Below, in pieces: positions 7,128 to 13,684 of a stretch of DNA of 37,752 bases. Under the pieces are notes generated by a model. It did not search any database. It worked only from the letters and a program-made list of their open reading frames with translations, and had not been told where the DNA came from. This stretch comes from Micromonospora cabrerizensis (GTDB lineage Bacteria; Actinomycetota; Actinomycetes; Mycobacteriales; Micromonosporaceae), in NCBI RefSeq assembly GCF_022230955.1, contig NZ_JAKKFI010000112.1, positions 1-37,752 on the forward strand, read 5' to 3'. The first letter of the stretch is position 1. Each line of letters starts with the position of its first letter. Made by a program: the position numbers and the translations under genes.

Positions 7128-7781
7128 TGCGGAGGCCAGCCCCATGGACGGCAGCGAAGGGCCGGCCCCACGGATCGGCAGCGGGGCGCCGGACCCGTCG
7201 ACCGGCAGCAGTCGCACCGGGCCGAGGCCGAGCAGTGCCAGTGGGTCCAGATAGTCCGTGCCCCGGCGCAGGCCCCAGTGCAGGCACGCCGCGGCCGGGC
7301 AACCCGGGTGACCGGGCAGCAGCTCGCCCAGCGGCGTGCCGGCGGTGACCTGCTGACCGGGACGAACGGCGGGTCGGACCGGCTCGTGGGTGGTCCGCAG
7401 CCCGTCGGCGTGGCCCACGGTGATCACCGGTCGCCCGGCCACCGGACCGGCGAAGAGCACGGTGCCCGGACCGGCGGTGCGGATCACCGCACCGGGCGGC
7501 GCGGCAAGGTCGACGCCCCGGTGACCGGGCAGCCACGGTCGGGGCGGCGGGTCGAATCGGCGTACCGGACGAGGCGGCCCGTCGACCGGCCAGCGGAACC
7601 GTCCGGCGGGTTCCGGGGCGGACGCCAGGGCCGCCGCGACCGGCACGACCGGCGTCGGTGGTTGGCGGGGCCCCGCCGCGACAAGCACCGCCAGCCCGCC
7701 GAGCTGCACGGTCAGCGCAAGCGGGATCGCGGCGCGGAGCAGCAACGCACGGCGGGTCGAACGGACGGGTGGCGGTCGCAT
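7128..7781 (-). CDS. M23/LytM-fold peptidase, no stop codon near the domain end
   Basis: The protein starts at an ATG preceded by GGAGG at the ideal distance (8 bases). It has an Arg-rich N-terminus and a hydrophobic segment (~14-37), so a signal anchor or secreted form is likely. The LytM domain covers ~64-185, with the metal-site motif HRGVD (H87, D91), H132 and ACLHWG, where the usual HxH has Cys166 in place of the first His. That change also occurs in actinobacterial relatives as I recall them and may mean weak or no hydrolysis. The domain ends near residue 192, but the frame has no stop there. It stays open across the whole antisense strand of the aminotransferase to 5661, giving a formal 706-residue product. 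Both other frames stop at 7045-7060. The end given here is simply the last codon before the neighbouring gene. A lost stop or a small indel is likely. Confidence 0.65.
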
Positions 7782-7833
7782 GTCGGAAGCCTCCGGCCCA
7801 GGCCGGGTCGTCCGCCAGCCCGGCCGACGCGGC

Positions 7834-7861
7834 TGTGGACAACGAACGGACCTGTGGACGA
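7834..7861 (-). promoter_or_regulatory. Pair of DnaA-box-like 9-mers upstream of the M23 gene
   Basis: Read on the minus strand, TTGTCCACA (7842-7834) is an exact actinobacterial DnaA box and TCGTCCACA (7861-7853) differs from it by one base. They are in the same orientation, 19 bases apart, and 53-80 bases upstream of the M23 start. The pair resembles the one at 1231-1257. Confidence 0.4.
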
Positions 7862-7900
7862 CCACCCGGAGATGCCGATGATCTGCTACGGCCCGTCAGG

Positions 7901-8347
7901 TCACCACCACTGCTCGTTGGCCCCGGTCTCGTAGTCGTACTCCTCGACGTGGTCCCACTCCTTCCCGGTCGCCCTCTCGTAGGCGTTGGAGGGGACGTCG
8001 AGAATCGACTCCGCGTGGGCGGCCTCCTCGGTGGTGAAGCGCTGAAACGCCGCCGGATCGGCCAGCACGGCATCGAACGCCGCCGGTCCCGCCACCACCA
8101 CCGCGCAACGCGCGTACAGGAAACCGTCATCGGACAGTCCGTCGGCGCCGGGAGAGGCAGCCTGAGCGAGCACCCGACGGTCCAGTTGGTGGAGCCTGAA
8201 CGCGAGCGTCTCGGCGAAGCCGGTGATCCGCTCCACCGACTCTTCCGCCAACATGGCGGTCAACCGCTCGTACGGCCGGTCGTCCCGCGCCTCGGGCCGA
8301 CCACCCAGCACCGCGACGAGCCGCCAGAATTCCTCATCCGCAAGCAT
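7901..8347 (-). CDS. DUF4240 domain protein
   Basis: This 148-residue soluble acidic protein begins MLADEEFWRLV. The FW-x-LV start followed by helical segments and a C-terminal region with WDHVEEYDYE are features of DUF4240 proteins, a small family of unknown function found mainly in actinobacteria. A TTG at 8359 extends the frame by four codons, but the ATG at 8347 has GAGGG 5 bases upstream and matches the usual N-terminus. It is transcribed divergently from the sulfite-oxidase-like gene. No catalytic motif is evident and no role can be given. Confidence 0.8.
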   Translation of the reverse strand: MLADEEFWRLVAVLGGRPEARDDRPYERLTAMLAEESVERITGFAETLAFRLHQLDRRVLAQAASPGADGLSDDGFLYARCAVVVAGPAAFDAVLADPAAFQRFTTEEAAHAESILDVPSNAYERATGKEWDHVEEYDYETGANEQWW

Positions 8348-8420
8348 CACAACCCTCAATGATCGCTCGAACGAACCGGTGCCTGCCCGCTGACCACACG
8401 CCGCCGTACCTCCGGGGCCG

Positions 8421-8449
8421 TTTTCGGGCTGCCACCCAGGGCCTAGGCT
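8421..8449 (+). promoter_or_regulatory. Candidate promoter of the sulfite-oxidase-like gene
   Basis: TTTTCG (8421-8426), a 17-base spacer and TAGGCT (8444-8449) precede the gene, whose start is 47 bases further on with a strong ribosome site. The -35 match is poor. Confidence 0.3.
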
Positions 8450-8496
8450 GGGCCGCGTACGGCGGGTGCCGCCGTTTGGACCGGGGAGGCCCAGGC

Positions 8497-9624
8497 ATGA
8501 CCACTGTCGATGACCGGACGCCGACGGTGGCCGACGTGAGCGGCCCGTCCCGCCTCGCGGAGCCGGACGAGGCGATCAGCGCCGAGGAGTTGCAGCTGGC
8601 CGCCCGCAACCACGGCATCCCGTTGGAGGCGCTGCGCTACGACGTCACCCCGGCCGGGCTGCACTACCTGCTGATCCACTACGACATCCCGGACGTCGAC
8701 CCAGCGGCGCACGCGCTGACCATCGGCGGCGCGGTGGACCGGCCGCTGACGGTCACCCTCGCCGACCTGCGCGAGCGGCCACGGGTCACCCGGCAGGTGA
8801 CCCTGGAGTGCGCCGGCAACGGGCGCGCCCTGCTGCACCCCCGGCCGGTCAGCCAGCCCTGGCTGGTCGAGGCGGTCGGCAACGCCGAGTGGACCGGCAC
8901 CCCGCTCGCTCCGCTGCTGCGGGAGGCGGGCCTCGGGCCGGACGCGGTGGACGTGGTCTTCACCGGCGCCGATCACGGTGTCGAGCGCGGGATCGAGCAG
9001 GACTACCAGCGGGCCCTTCCGGTCGCCGACGCGCTGCGCGAGGAGGTGCTGCTGGCGTACGAGATGAACGGCGCTCCCCTGCTGCCGCAGCACGGCGCCC
9101 CGCTACGGCTGATCGTGCCGGGCTGGTACGGCATGGCGCACGTGAAGTGGCTCCAGTCGGTCGAGATCCGCACCGAGCCGTTCGAGGGCTACCAGAACGC
9201 CGTCGCGTACCGGGTGCGCACCGACGCCGACGACCCCGGCGTTCCGGTCACCCGGATCGAGCCCCGCGCGCTGGTCCGCCCGCCCGGCTTCCCCGACTTC
9301 ATGTCCCGCCGCCGGGTGCTGCGACCCGGACCGTGCACGGTGGACGGTCGGGCGTGGTCGGGGCACGCGCCGGTGGTGTCCGTGGAGGTCACCACCGACG
9401 GTGGACAGAGCTGGGCGGCAGCCGAACTGGACTCGGCCGACGGCGGCGACTTCGCCTGGCGGCGGTGGCGCTACGAGTGGTCCGCCACACCGGGCCGGCA
9501 CGTGCTGGGTGCCCGGGCGACCGACGCGTCCGGGCGCACCCAGCCGGTCGAGCAGCCGTGGAACCGTGGCGGTTTCGCCAACAACCTGGTGCAGCGGGTC
9601 GAGGTCCTGGTGCCGGCCGAGTGA
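8497..9624 (+). CDS. Sulfite-oxidase-family molybdopterin enzyme
   Basis: The 375-residue protein carries the oxidoreductase molybdopterin-binding domain (~50-220) and the Mo-co dimerisation domain (~240-370, immunoglobulin-like, with VSVEVTTDGGQSW). Cys105 in TLECAGNGR is the expected molybdenum ligand. The LLPQHGAPLRL and VPGWYGMAHVKW segments are also typical. There is no twin-arginine signal peptide and no haem domain, so this is a cytoplasmic sulfite-oxidase-like protein, resembling the plant enzyme in layout; its substrate and electron acceptor are not known. The ATG at 8497 has GGGGAGG 7 bases upstream. The last residues (PAE) and the stop codon form the first unit of a tandem repeat. 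Confidence 0.9.
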   Translation: MTTVDDRTPTVADVSGPSRLAEPDEAISAEELQLAARNHGIPLEALRYDVTPAGLHYLLIHYDIPDVDPAAHALTIGGAVDRPLTVTLADLRERPRVTRQVTLECAGNGRALLHPRPVSQPWLVEAVGNAEWTGTPLAPLLREAGLGPDAVDVVFTGADHGVERGIEQDYQRALPVADALREEVLLAYEMNGAPLLPQHGAPLRLIVPGWYGMAHVKWLQSVEIRTEPFEGYQNAVAYRVRTDADDPGVPVTRIEPRALVRPPGFPDFMSRRRVLRPGPCTVDGRAWSGHAPVVSVEVTTDGGQSWAAAELDSADGGDFAWRRWRYEWSATPGRHVLGARATDASGRTQPVEQPWNRGGFANNLVQRVEVLVPAE

Positions 9625-9713
9625 CGAGGCGCCGGCCGAGTGACGAGGCGCCGGCCGAGTGAAGGCGCCGGCCGAGTGAAGGCGCCGGCCGAGTGAAGGC
9701 GCCGGCCGAGTGA
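9612..9713 (+). repeat. Tandem repeat re-copying the end of the preceding gene
   Basis: Units start with GCCGGCCGAGTGA. Two 19-base units (9612-9630, 9631-9649) are followed by three 17-base units (9650-9666, 9667-9683, 9684-9700) and a partial copy to 9713. The first unit contains the last codons and TGA stop of the molybdoenzyme gene, so every further unit repeats that stop. The 17-base units lack two bases of the 19-base form. Confidence 0.9.
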
Positions 9714-9727
9714 TCGGCGGCGCGGGT

Positions 9728-9755
9728 CACACCGCGGGTGGGGGCCCGTGGTGTG
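9728..9755. terminator. Hairpin between convergent genes
   Basis: CACACCGCGGG (9728-9738) pairs with CCCGTGGTGTG (9745-9755) around a 6-base loop, with one position mismatched in DNA (a G-U wobble in RNA when read on the plus strand). It lies between the ends of the molybdoenzyme gene and the DUF2469 gene. No U-tract follows on either strand, as is common in high-GC actinobacteria. Confidence 0.5.
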
Positions 9756-9775
9756 GTCGGCCGGCGCGGGGTTGG

Positions 9776-10099
9776 TCAGCCGCCGAAGCCGGAGTCGGCG
9801 GGCAGCGAGATGTCGGGCTTTTCCAGCTCCTCGACGTTGACGTCCTTGAAGGTCATCACTCGGACGTTCTTCACGAAGCGGGCCGGACGGTACATGTCCC
9901 ACACCCAGGCGTCGTGCATCTCGACCTCGAAGTAGACCTCGCCGTCGGAGTTGCGCACGTGCAGGTCGACCTGGTTGGCCAGGTAGAACCGGCGTTCCGT
10001 CTCCACCACGTACGAGAACTGGCGGACAATGTCGCGGTACTCCCGGTAGAGCTGCAGCTCCATCTCGGTCTCGTACTTCTCGAGATCTTCCGCGCTCAT
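9776..10099 (-). CDS. DUF2469 family protein
   Basis: This 107-residue acidic protein starts MSAEDLEKYETEMELQLYRE and belongs to DUF2469, a highly conserved actinobacterial family always of about this length. Its middle is rich in aromatic residues (VWDMYRPARFVKNVRV). The function is unknown. Its ATG overlaps the TGA of rnhB (ATGA), and linkage to rnhB is the family's usual context, so cotranslation with RNase HII is very likely. No catalytic motif is seen. Confidence 0.93.
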   Translation of the reverse strand: MSAEDLEKYETEMELQLYREYRDIVRQFSYVVETERRFYLANQVDLHVRNSDGEVYFEVEMHDAWVWDMYRPARFVKNVRVMTFKDVNVEELEKPDISLPADSGFGG

Positions 10100-10908
10100 C
10101 GCACTCCGCCTTCCATGGCCACATCTTCCCCCACCGGCGCCGGAGGCCGAGGCTGCTCGCCCAACGCCACGCCGACGGTACCCCCTGACGCCCACGAGCG
10201 CTCCATCGGCTCTTCCAGCGCGTGGCCGCCGGGTCGTCGGGCGCGCGGCGGCCGGCCGTCGCGGCCGGAGACCGCGGCGACATTGACGTACGAGAACCGG
10301 TGTTCCCGGCACGGCCCGTGCTCCCGCAGCGCCGCGGAGTGCTCCGGGGTGATGTAGCCCTTGTGCTCGGCGAAGCCGTACGCCGGGAACACCCCGTCCA
10401 GCTCCACCATGATCCGGTCCCGGGTGACCTTGGCGAGCACGCTGGCCGCCGCCACACACGCGGCGACCCGGTCGCCCTTCCACACCGCCAGGCCGGGCAC
10501 GCCCAGGCCGTCCACGCCGAAGCCGTCGGTCAGCACGTACTCCGGGCGGGTGGTGAGCGAGGCGAGCGCCCGACGCATCGCCGCCACGTTGCACACGTGC
10601 AGCCCCCGGGCGTCGACCTCGTCGGCGGGGATGACCACCACGGCGTACGCGAGTGCCCGGTCCACCACCTCCGCGTACACCCGTTCCCGGCTGGCCGGGG
10701 TAAGCAGCTTCGAGTCGGCCAGCCCCTCGATCTCGCCGCGCCGCCCCTCGGGCAGCACCGCCGCGGCGGCGACCAGCGGACCGGCGCACGCGCCCCGACC
10801 CGCCTCGTCCGCGCCGGCGACGTGCCGGAAGCCACGCCGTTGCAGCGCCCGCTCCAGGGCGTACAGGCCGGCCTCGCGGCGCACGACGGTGCGCGGCGGG
10901 GTCAGCAC
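10096..10908 (-). CDS. rnhB: Ribonuclease HII
   Basis: RNase HII removes ribonucleotides misincorporated in DNA and RNA from hybrids. The protein has the type 2 signature: GADEAGRGACAGPL at ~32-45 with D34 and E35 as catalytic acids, ADSK at 64-67, and later KVTRDRIM and HKGYITPEH. At 270 residues it is longer than the usual ~200-240 because of an Arg/Pro/Gly-rich C-terminal tail of about 50 residues after the catalytic domain. The GTG start overlaps the end of the upstream Nudix gene by seven bases, and the stop overlaps DUF2469, so the three genes form a tight operon. Confidence 0.93.
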   Translation of the reverse strand: MLTPPRTVVRREAGLYALERALQRRGFRHVAGADEAGRGACAGPLVAAAAVLPEGRRGEIEGLADSKLLTPASRERVYAEVVDRALAYAVVVIPADEVDARGLHVCNVAAMRRALASLTTRPEYVLTDGFGVDGLGVPGLAVWKGDRVAACVAAASVLAKVTRDRIMVELDGVFPAYGFAEHKGYITPEHSAALREHGPCREHRFSYVNVAAVSGRDGRPPRARRPGGHALEEPMERSWASGGTVGVALGEQPRPPAPVGEDVAMEGGVR

Positions 10909-11441
10909 GACGCCTCGCCCTGACCCGCGCCGGCCGACTGCCCGAGTCGGGTCAGCAGGGCGGGCAGCTCGGGGGGATAGAACCGCTCACCGCTGGCCGC
11001 CAACTCGGCGGGAGGCCACCACCGGTGGTCGGCGATGCTGCGCTGCTCGATGGCGTTGAAGCCTGTGGTGTCCACCTGCCAGGACGGCACCCGGAGAAGG
11101 AAGAAGTCCTGCTCCTGGCGGTACCAGGTGCCGTCGAAGGTGAACTCGGTCGTGTCGCTCCAGACCGGCTCGCCCAACTCGGCCGGGTCGAGCCGCAACC
11201 CGGTCTCCTCGGCCAGCTCCCGGGCCGCGCCGGCTGCCGGGGACTCCGCCGGGTCGAGCCCACCGCCGGGGGTGAACCAGTAGCGGTGCCCTGGTCGGGC
11301 CGGGTCGAAGCCCTCGAACAGCAGGACCCGGCCGGCCGCGTCGACGAGCAGCACGCGGGCGGCGCGTCGAGGGGTGTAGGCAGGGTCGCCACTGCTCGCG
11401 GCTGCGGGGCTCGCAGGCTCACTCCTCGCGCTCACGGTCAC
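10902..11441 (-). CDS. Nudix hydrolase
   Basis: The 179-residue protein has a Nudix domain with a complete box G-x5-E-x7-RE-x2-EE-x-G at residues 60-82 (starting GGLDPAES and ending RELAEETGL). These enzymes hydrolyse nucleoside diphosphates linked to another group; the substrate here is not evident. A short Ser/Ala-rich lead (1-~22) precedes the first strand (RAARVLLVD). GTG codons at 11441 and 11435 are both possible starts; upstream GGGGCGG is a weak ribosome site. The open frame continues to 11681, but there it overlaps the end of the signal peptidase gene. The gene lies between lepB and rnhB, and overlaps the latter. Confidence 0.88.
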   Translation of the reverse strand: MTVSARSEPASPAAASSGDPAYTPRRAARVLLVDAAGRVLLFEGFDPARPGHRYWFTPGGGLDPAESPAAGAARELAEETGLRLDPAELGEPVWSDTTEFTFDGTWYRQEQDFFLLRVPSWQVDTTGFNAIEQRSIADHRWWPPAELAASGERFYPPELPALLTRLGQSAGAGQGEASC

Positions 11442-11488
11442 CGCCCCAGCCTGCCAGACCGGCGGCGGATCGCCCACGCCCCGGCGGC

Positions 11489-12124
11489 CTACGGCTTGGG
11501 AATGCCGTCGAACTGATCGGGCACGGTCAGCCAGGTGGCCCGACTGACCGGCCAGAAGACGGTGAACGCCCGACCGACCACGTCGTCCTCGGGGATCGTG
11601 GCCTCGGTGATGTTCTGCCCGGACTGCTGCCAGTGCTCCAGGGAGTCGCCGGAAGCCGAGCGGTGGTCGCCCATCACCCACAGTCGGCCCTTCGGCACGG
11701 TGATGTCGAACTCCTGGTCGGCGGGCTTGTCGCGGATCCCGTCCAACGAGAAGATGTACGGCTCGTCCAACGACTTGCCGTTGATCATCAGCCGTTCCTG
11801 GGGGTCGCAGCAGACCACGTGGTCACCGGGGACGCCGATCACCCGCTTGATGAAGTCCTCACCCTCGGGGTTGCCGCTCCACGTGGTCGGAGCCTTGAAC
11901 ACGATCACCTCGCCCCGGTGCGGCGATCGGAAGTCGTAGACCAGCTTGTTGACCAGCACCCGGTCATCGATCTTGAGAGTGTTCTCCATGGACGGGGACG
12001 GGATGAAGAAGGTCTGCAGCACGAAGGCGCGGACCAGCACCGCGACCAGGATCGCCACACCCAGCAGGATCGGCAGCTCCTTCCAGAAGGAGCTGCGCGG
12101 CTTGTCGGTCTGCTCGTCAATCAC
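11489..12124 (-). CDS. lepB: Type I signal peptidase (shorter paralogue)
   Basis: The enzyme removes signal peptides from exported proteins at the outer face of the membrane. This 211-residue form has one N-terminal membrane span (~17-35) and the S26 boxes: FIPSPSMENTL with catalytic S45, DRVLVNKLVY, GEVIVFK, FIKRVIGVPGD with the general base K93, and VMGDHRSASGDS near residue 150. The GTG at 12124 follows the stop of the other lepB by ten bases, hence probable cotranscription. There is no strong ribosome site. It has no C-terminal membrane span, unlike its neighbour. Confidence 0.93.
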   Translation of the reverse strand: MIDEQTDKPRSSFWKELPILLGVAILVAVLVRAFVLQTFFIPSPSMENTLKIDDRVLVNKLVYDFRSPHRGEVIVFKAPTTWSGNPEGEDFIKRVIGVPGDHVVCCDPQERLMINGKSLDEPYIFSLDGIRDKPADQEFDITVPKGRLWVMGDHRSASGDSLEHWQQSGQNITEATIPEDDVVGRAFTVFWPVSRATWLTVPDQFDGIPKP

Positions 12125-12134
12125 GCCAAGGAGC

Positions 12135-13004
12135 CTACGTTGCCGAACTGGACGCCACCGACCGGAACGCGCGGGAACCACGCAGTGCGGCTACCAACGG
12201 GAGTATCAGCAGCACACCGCCCTGCGGGGTCGGTCGCACCGGGGGTGCGCCGGGGGACGCCGTCACCGGCCCGGAGACGTCGTCGAACGTCGACGGCACC
12301 GACAGCGAATTCCACCGCGACGAGGGCCAGACCACGATGAAGGCCCGGCCGACCACGTTGTCGATCGGCACCGGGCCCTGGCAGCGCGCATCCTGCGAGA
12401 CCTCGCGGTGGTCACCCATCACGAAGATCTGACCAGGCGGTACGACGACCTCGTCGAATCGCCGGGAGCGGCACTCCGCCGGGTTGGGCGGCAGGTCCAG
12501 CGGTGAGTCCCGCAGCACGTACGGCTCGTTGAGCGGCGTGCCGTTGACGGTCACCCGACCCTGACTGTCGCAACACTTGACGCGGTCGCCGGGGAGGCCG
12601 ATCACCCGCTTGATGAAGTCCTTCTCGCCGGGGCGACTCACCCCGACCAGGTCGCCGACGGTGCGGGTGAGCTTGCCGGCGACGCCGGGGGACGGCTGCT
12701 CGTCGACCTGCGGTGCCCAGCGGTCGGTGCCCCGGAAGACCACCACCTCGCCGCGTTGCGGGTCGCGGACGTCGTAGACGACCTTGTTGACCAGCACCCG
12801 GTCCCCGACGAGGAGCGTGTCCTCCATGGAGCTGGACGGGATGAAGAACGCCTGGAGCAGGAAGGTGCGGATCAGCACCGCCAGGCAGAACGCGACCACC
12901 AGCAGCAGCGGAAGCTCCTGCCAGAGGGGCATCTGGCGGCGGGCACGGCGAGCCCGCCGGCGCCACGGATCGACGGTGCCGTCCTCGTCAAGCGTCTGCA
13001 CCAC
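12135..13004 (-). CDS. lepB: Type I signal peptidase with C-terminal membrane segment
   Basis: This 289-residue paralogue has an Arg-rich cytoplasmic N-terminus (RRRARRARR), a membrane span at ~31-50, FIPSSSMEDTL with catalytic S59, and FIKRVIGLPGD with K132 as general base. It then carries a hydrophobic stretch (GGVLLILPLVAAL, ~262-274) near the end followed by basic residues. That second anchor would place both termini in the cytoplasm. It also has a ~20-residue insertion between GEVVVFRG and the lysine box, and a cysteine pair in VKCCDSQG shared with the neighbour (VVCCDPQE). Two consecutive GTG codons open the gene. Tandem, differently anchored signal peptidases are common in actinomycetes and may split substrates. 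Confidence 0.93.
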   Translation of the reverse strand: MVQTLDEDGTVDPWRRRARRARRQMPLWQELPLLLVVAFCLAVLIRTFLLQAFFIPSSSMEDTLLVGDRVLVNKVVYDVRDPQRGEVVVFRGTDRWAPQVDEQPSPGVAGKLTRTVGDLVGVSRPGEKDFIKRVIGLPGDRVKCCDSQGRVTVNGTPLNEPYVLRDSPLDLPPNPAECRSRRFDEVVVPPGQIFVMGDHREVSQDARCQGPVPIDNVVGRAFIVVWPSSRWNSLSVPSTFDDVSGPVTASPGAPPVRPTPQGGVLLILPLVAALRGSRAFRSVASSSAT

Positions 13005-13026
13005 GCCACTCCCCGGTCCACAGAAG

Positions 13027-13070
13027 CACTACCGCCCGGGAACCTCGTCGAGGCTCCACGGGCGGTAGTG
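13027..13070 (-). terminator. Long hairpin between rplS and lepB
   Basis: On the minus strand the 44 bases fold end to end. CACTACCGCCC pairs with GGGCGGTAGTG, and after one bulged T the inner GGAGCCTC pairs with GAGGTTCC (one G-U), leaving a three-base GAC loop. This gives about 20 pairs. It lies 116 bases past the rplS stop and 23 bases before the signal peptidase start. It is likely a terminator or attenuator for the ribosomal operon, though no U-run follows. Confidence 0.65.
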
Positions 13071-13185
13071 GACGGCTGCCCGCCACGTGGGCGGGGCCGC
13101 CGCCTCGCTGCGCCCGTACGACCAGGGTAGTGCGGTCTGGTTGGTACGGCATACGCGCAGCTCAGGCGGCGTGGTAAGCGGGAAG

Positions 13186-13542
13186 TCAGCTGGGCTGCTT
13201 CTCCCGCTTCTCCTTGATCTTGGCCTTCTTGCCGCGCAGCTCGCGCAGGTAGTACAGCTTGGCGCGGCGCACGGCACCACGGGTCACGATCTCGATCCGG
13301 TCGATGCCCGGGCCGTTGATCGGGTAGGTCCGCTCGACGCCAACGCCGAAGCTGATCTTGCGGACCGAGAAGGTCTCGCGCAGACCGTCACCCTGGCGAC
13401 GGATCACGACGCCCTGGAAGATCTGGACACGGGACCGGTTGCCCTCGACGACGCGGGCGTGCACCTTGACGGTGTCACCGGCCCGGAAGTCGGGAAGGTC
13501 GGTCCGCTTCGACTGGGCGTCAAGGGCGTCCAGGATGTTCAT
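13186..13542 (-). CDS. rplS: 50S ribosomal protein L19
   Basis: This 118-residue L19 lies at the 30S-50S interface. The family signature is clear (DLPDFRAGDTVKVHARVVEG, then SFGVGVERTYPINGP and RAKLYYLRELRGKKAKIKEK). The ATG at 13542 has GAGGA seven bases upstream. The gene follows trmD by 142 bases, a gap that holds a hairpin and may contain its own promoter or leader. Confidence 0.98.
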   Translation of the reverse strand: MNILDALDAQSKRTDLPDFRAGDTVKVHARVVEGNRSRVQIFQGVVIRRQGDGLRETFSVRKISFGVGVERTYPINGPGIDRIEIVTRGAVRRAKLYYLRELRGKKAKIKEKREKQPS

Positions 13543-13566
13543 CGCTGCGTCCTCGTAAGGCTCACG

Positions 13567-13587
13567 GCGCACCGTCACTCGGTGCGC
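13567..13587 (-). promoter_or_regulatory. Perfect hairpin in the rplS 5' leader
   Basis: An 8-base perfect stem (GCGCACCG / CGGTGCGC) closes a 5-base loop, 25 bases upstream of the rplS start. Ribosomal genes often carry autoregulatory leaders, but no known L19-leader consensus was matched here. A processing site or trmD terminator is equally possible. Confidence 0.4.
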
Positions 13588-13684
13588 GGGTGGGTGATTC
13601 TGATTCCCGGGTGGTGTCGGCGGACCGACCCCGGTCGGGGATCCTCGCAGCCGCCCGCGGGCGCGGACGGATGCGGCAACCCCC

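Noticed and set aside
9612..9713. Short repeats suggesting a CRISPR array
   Set aside because: The units are directly adjacent, with no spacers between them, and no cas gene is present. It is a simple tandem repeat.
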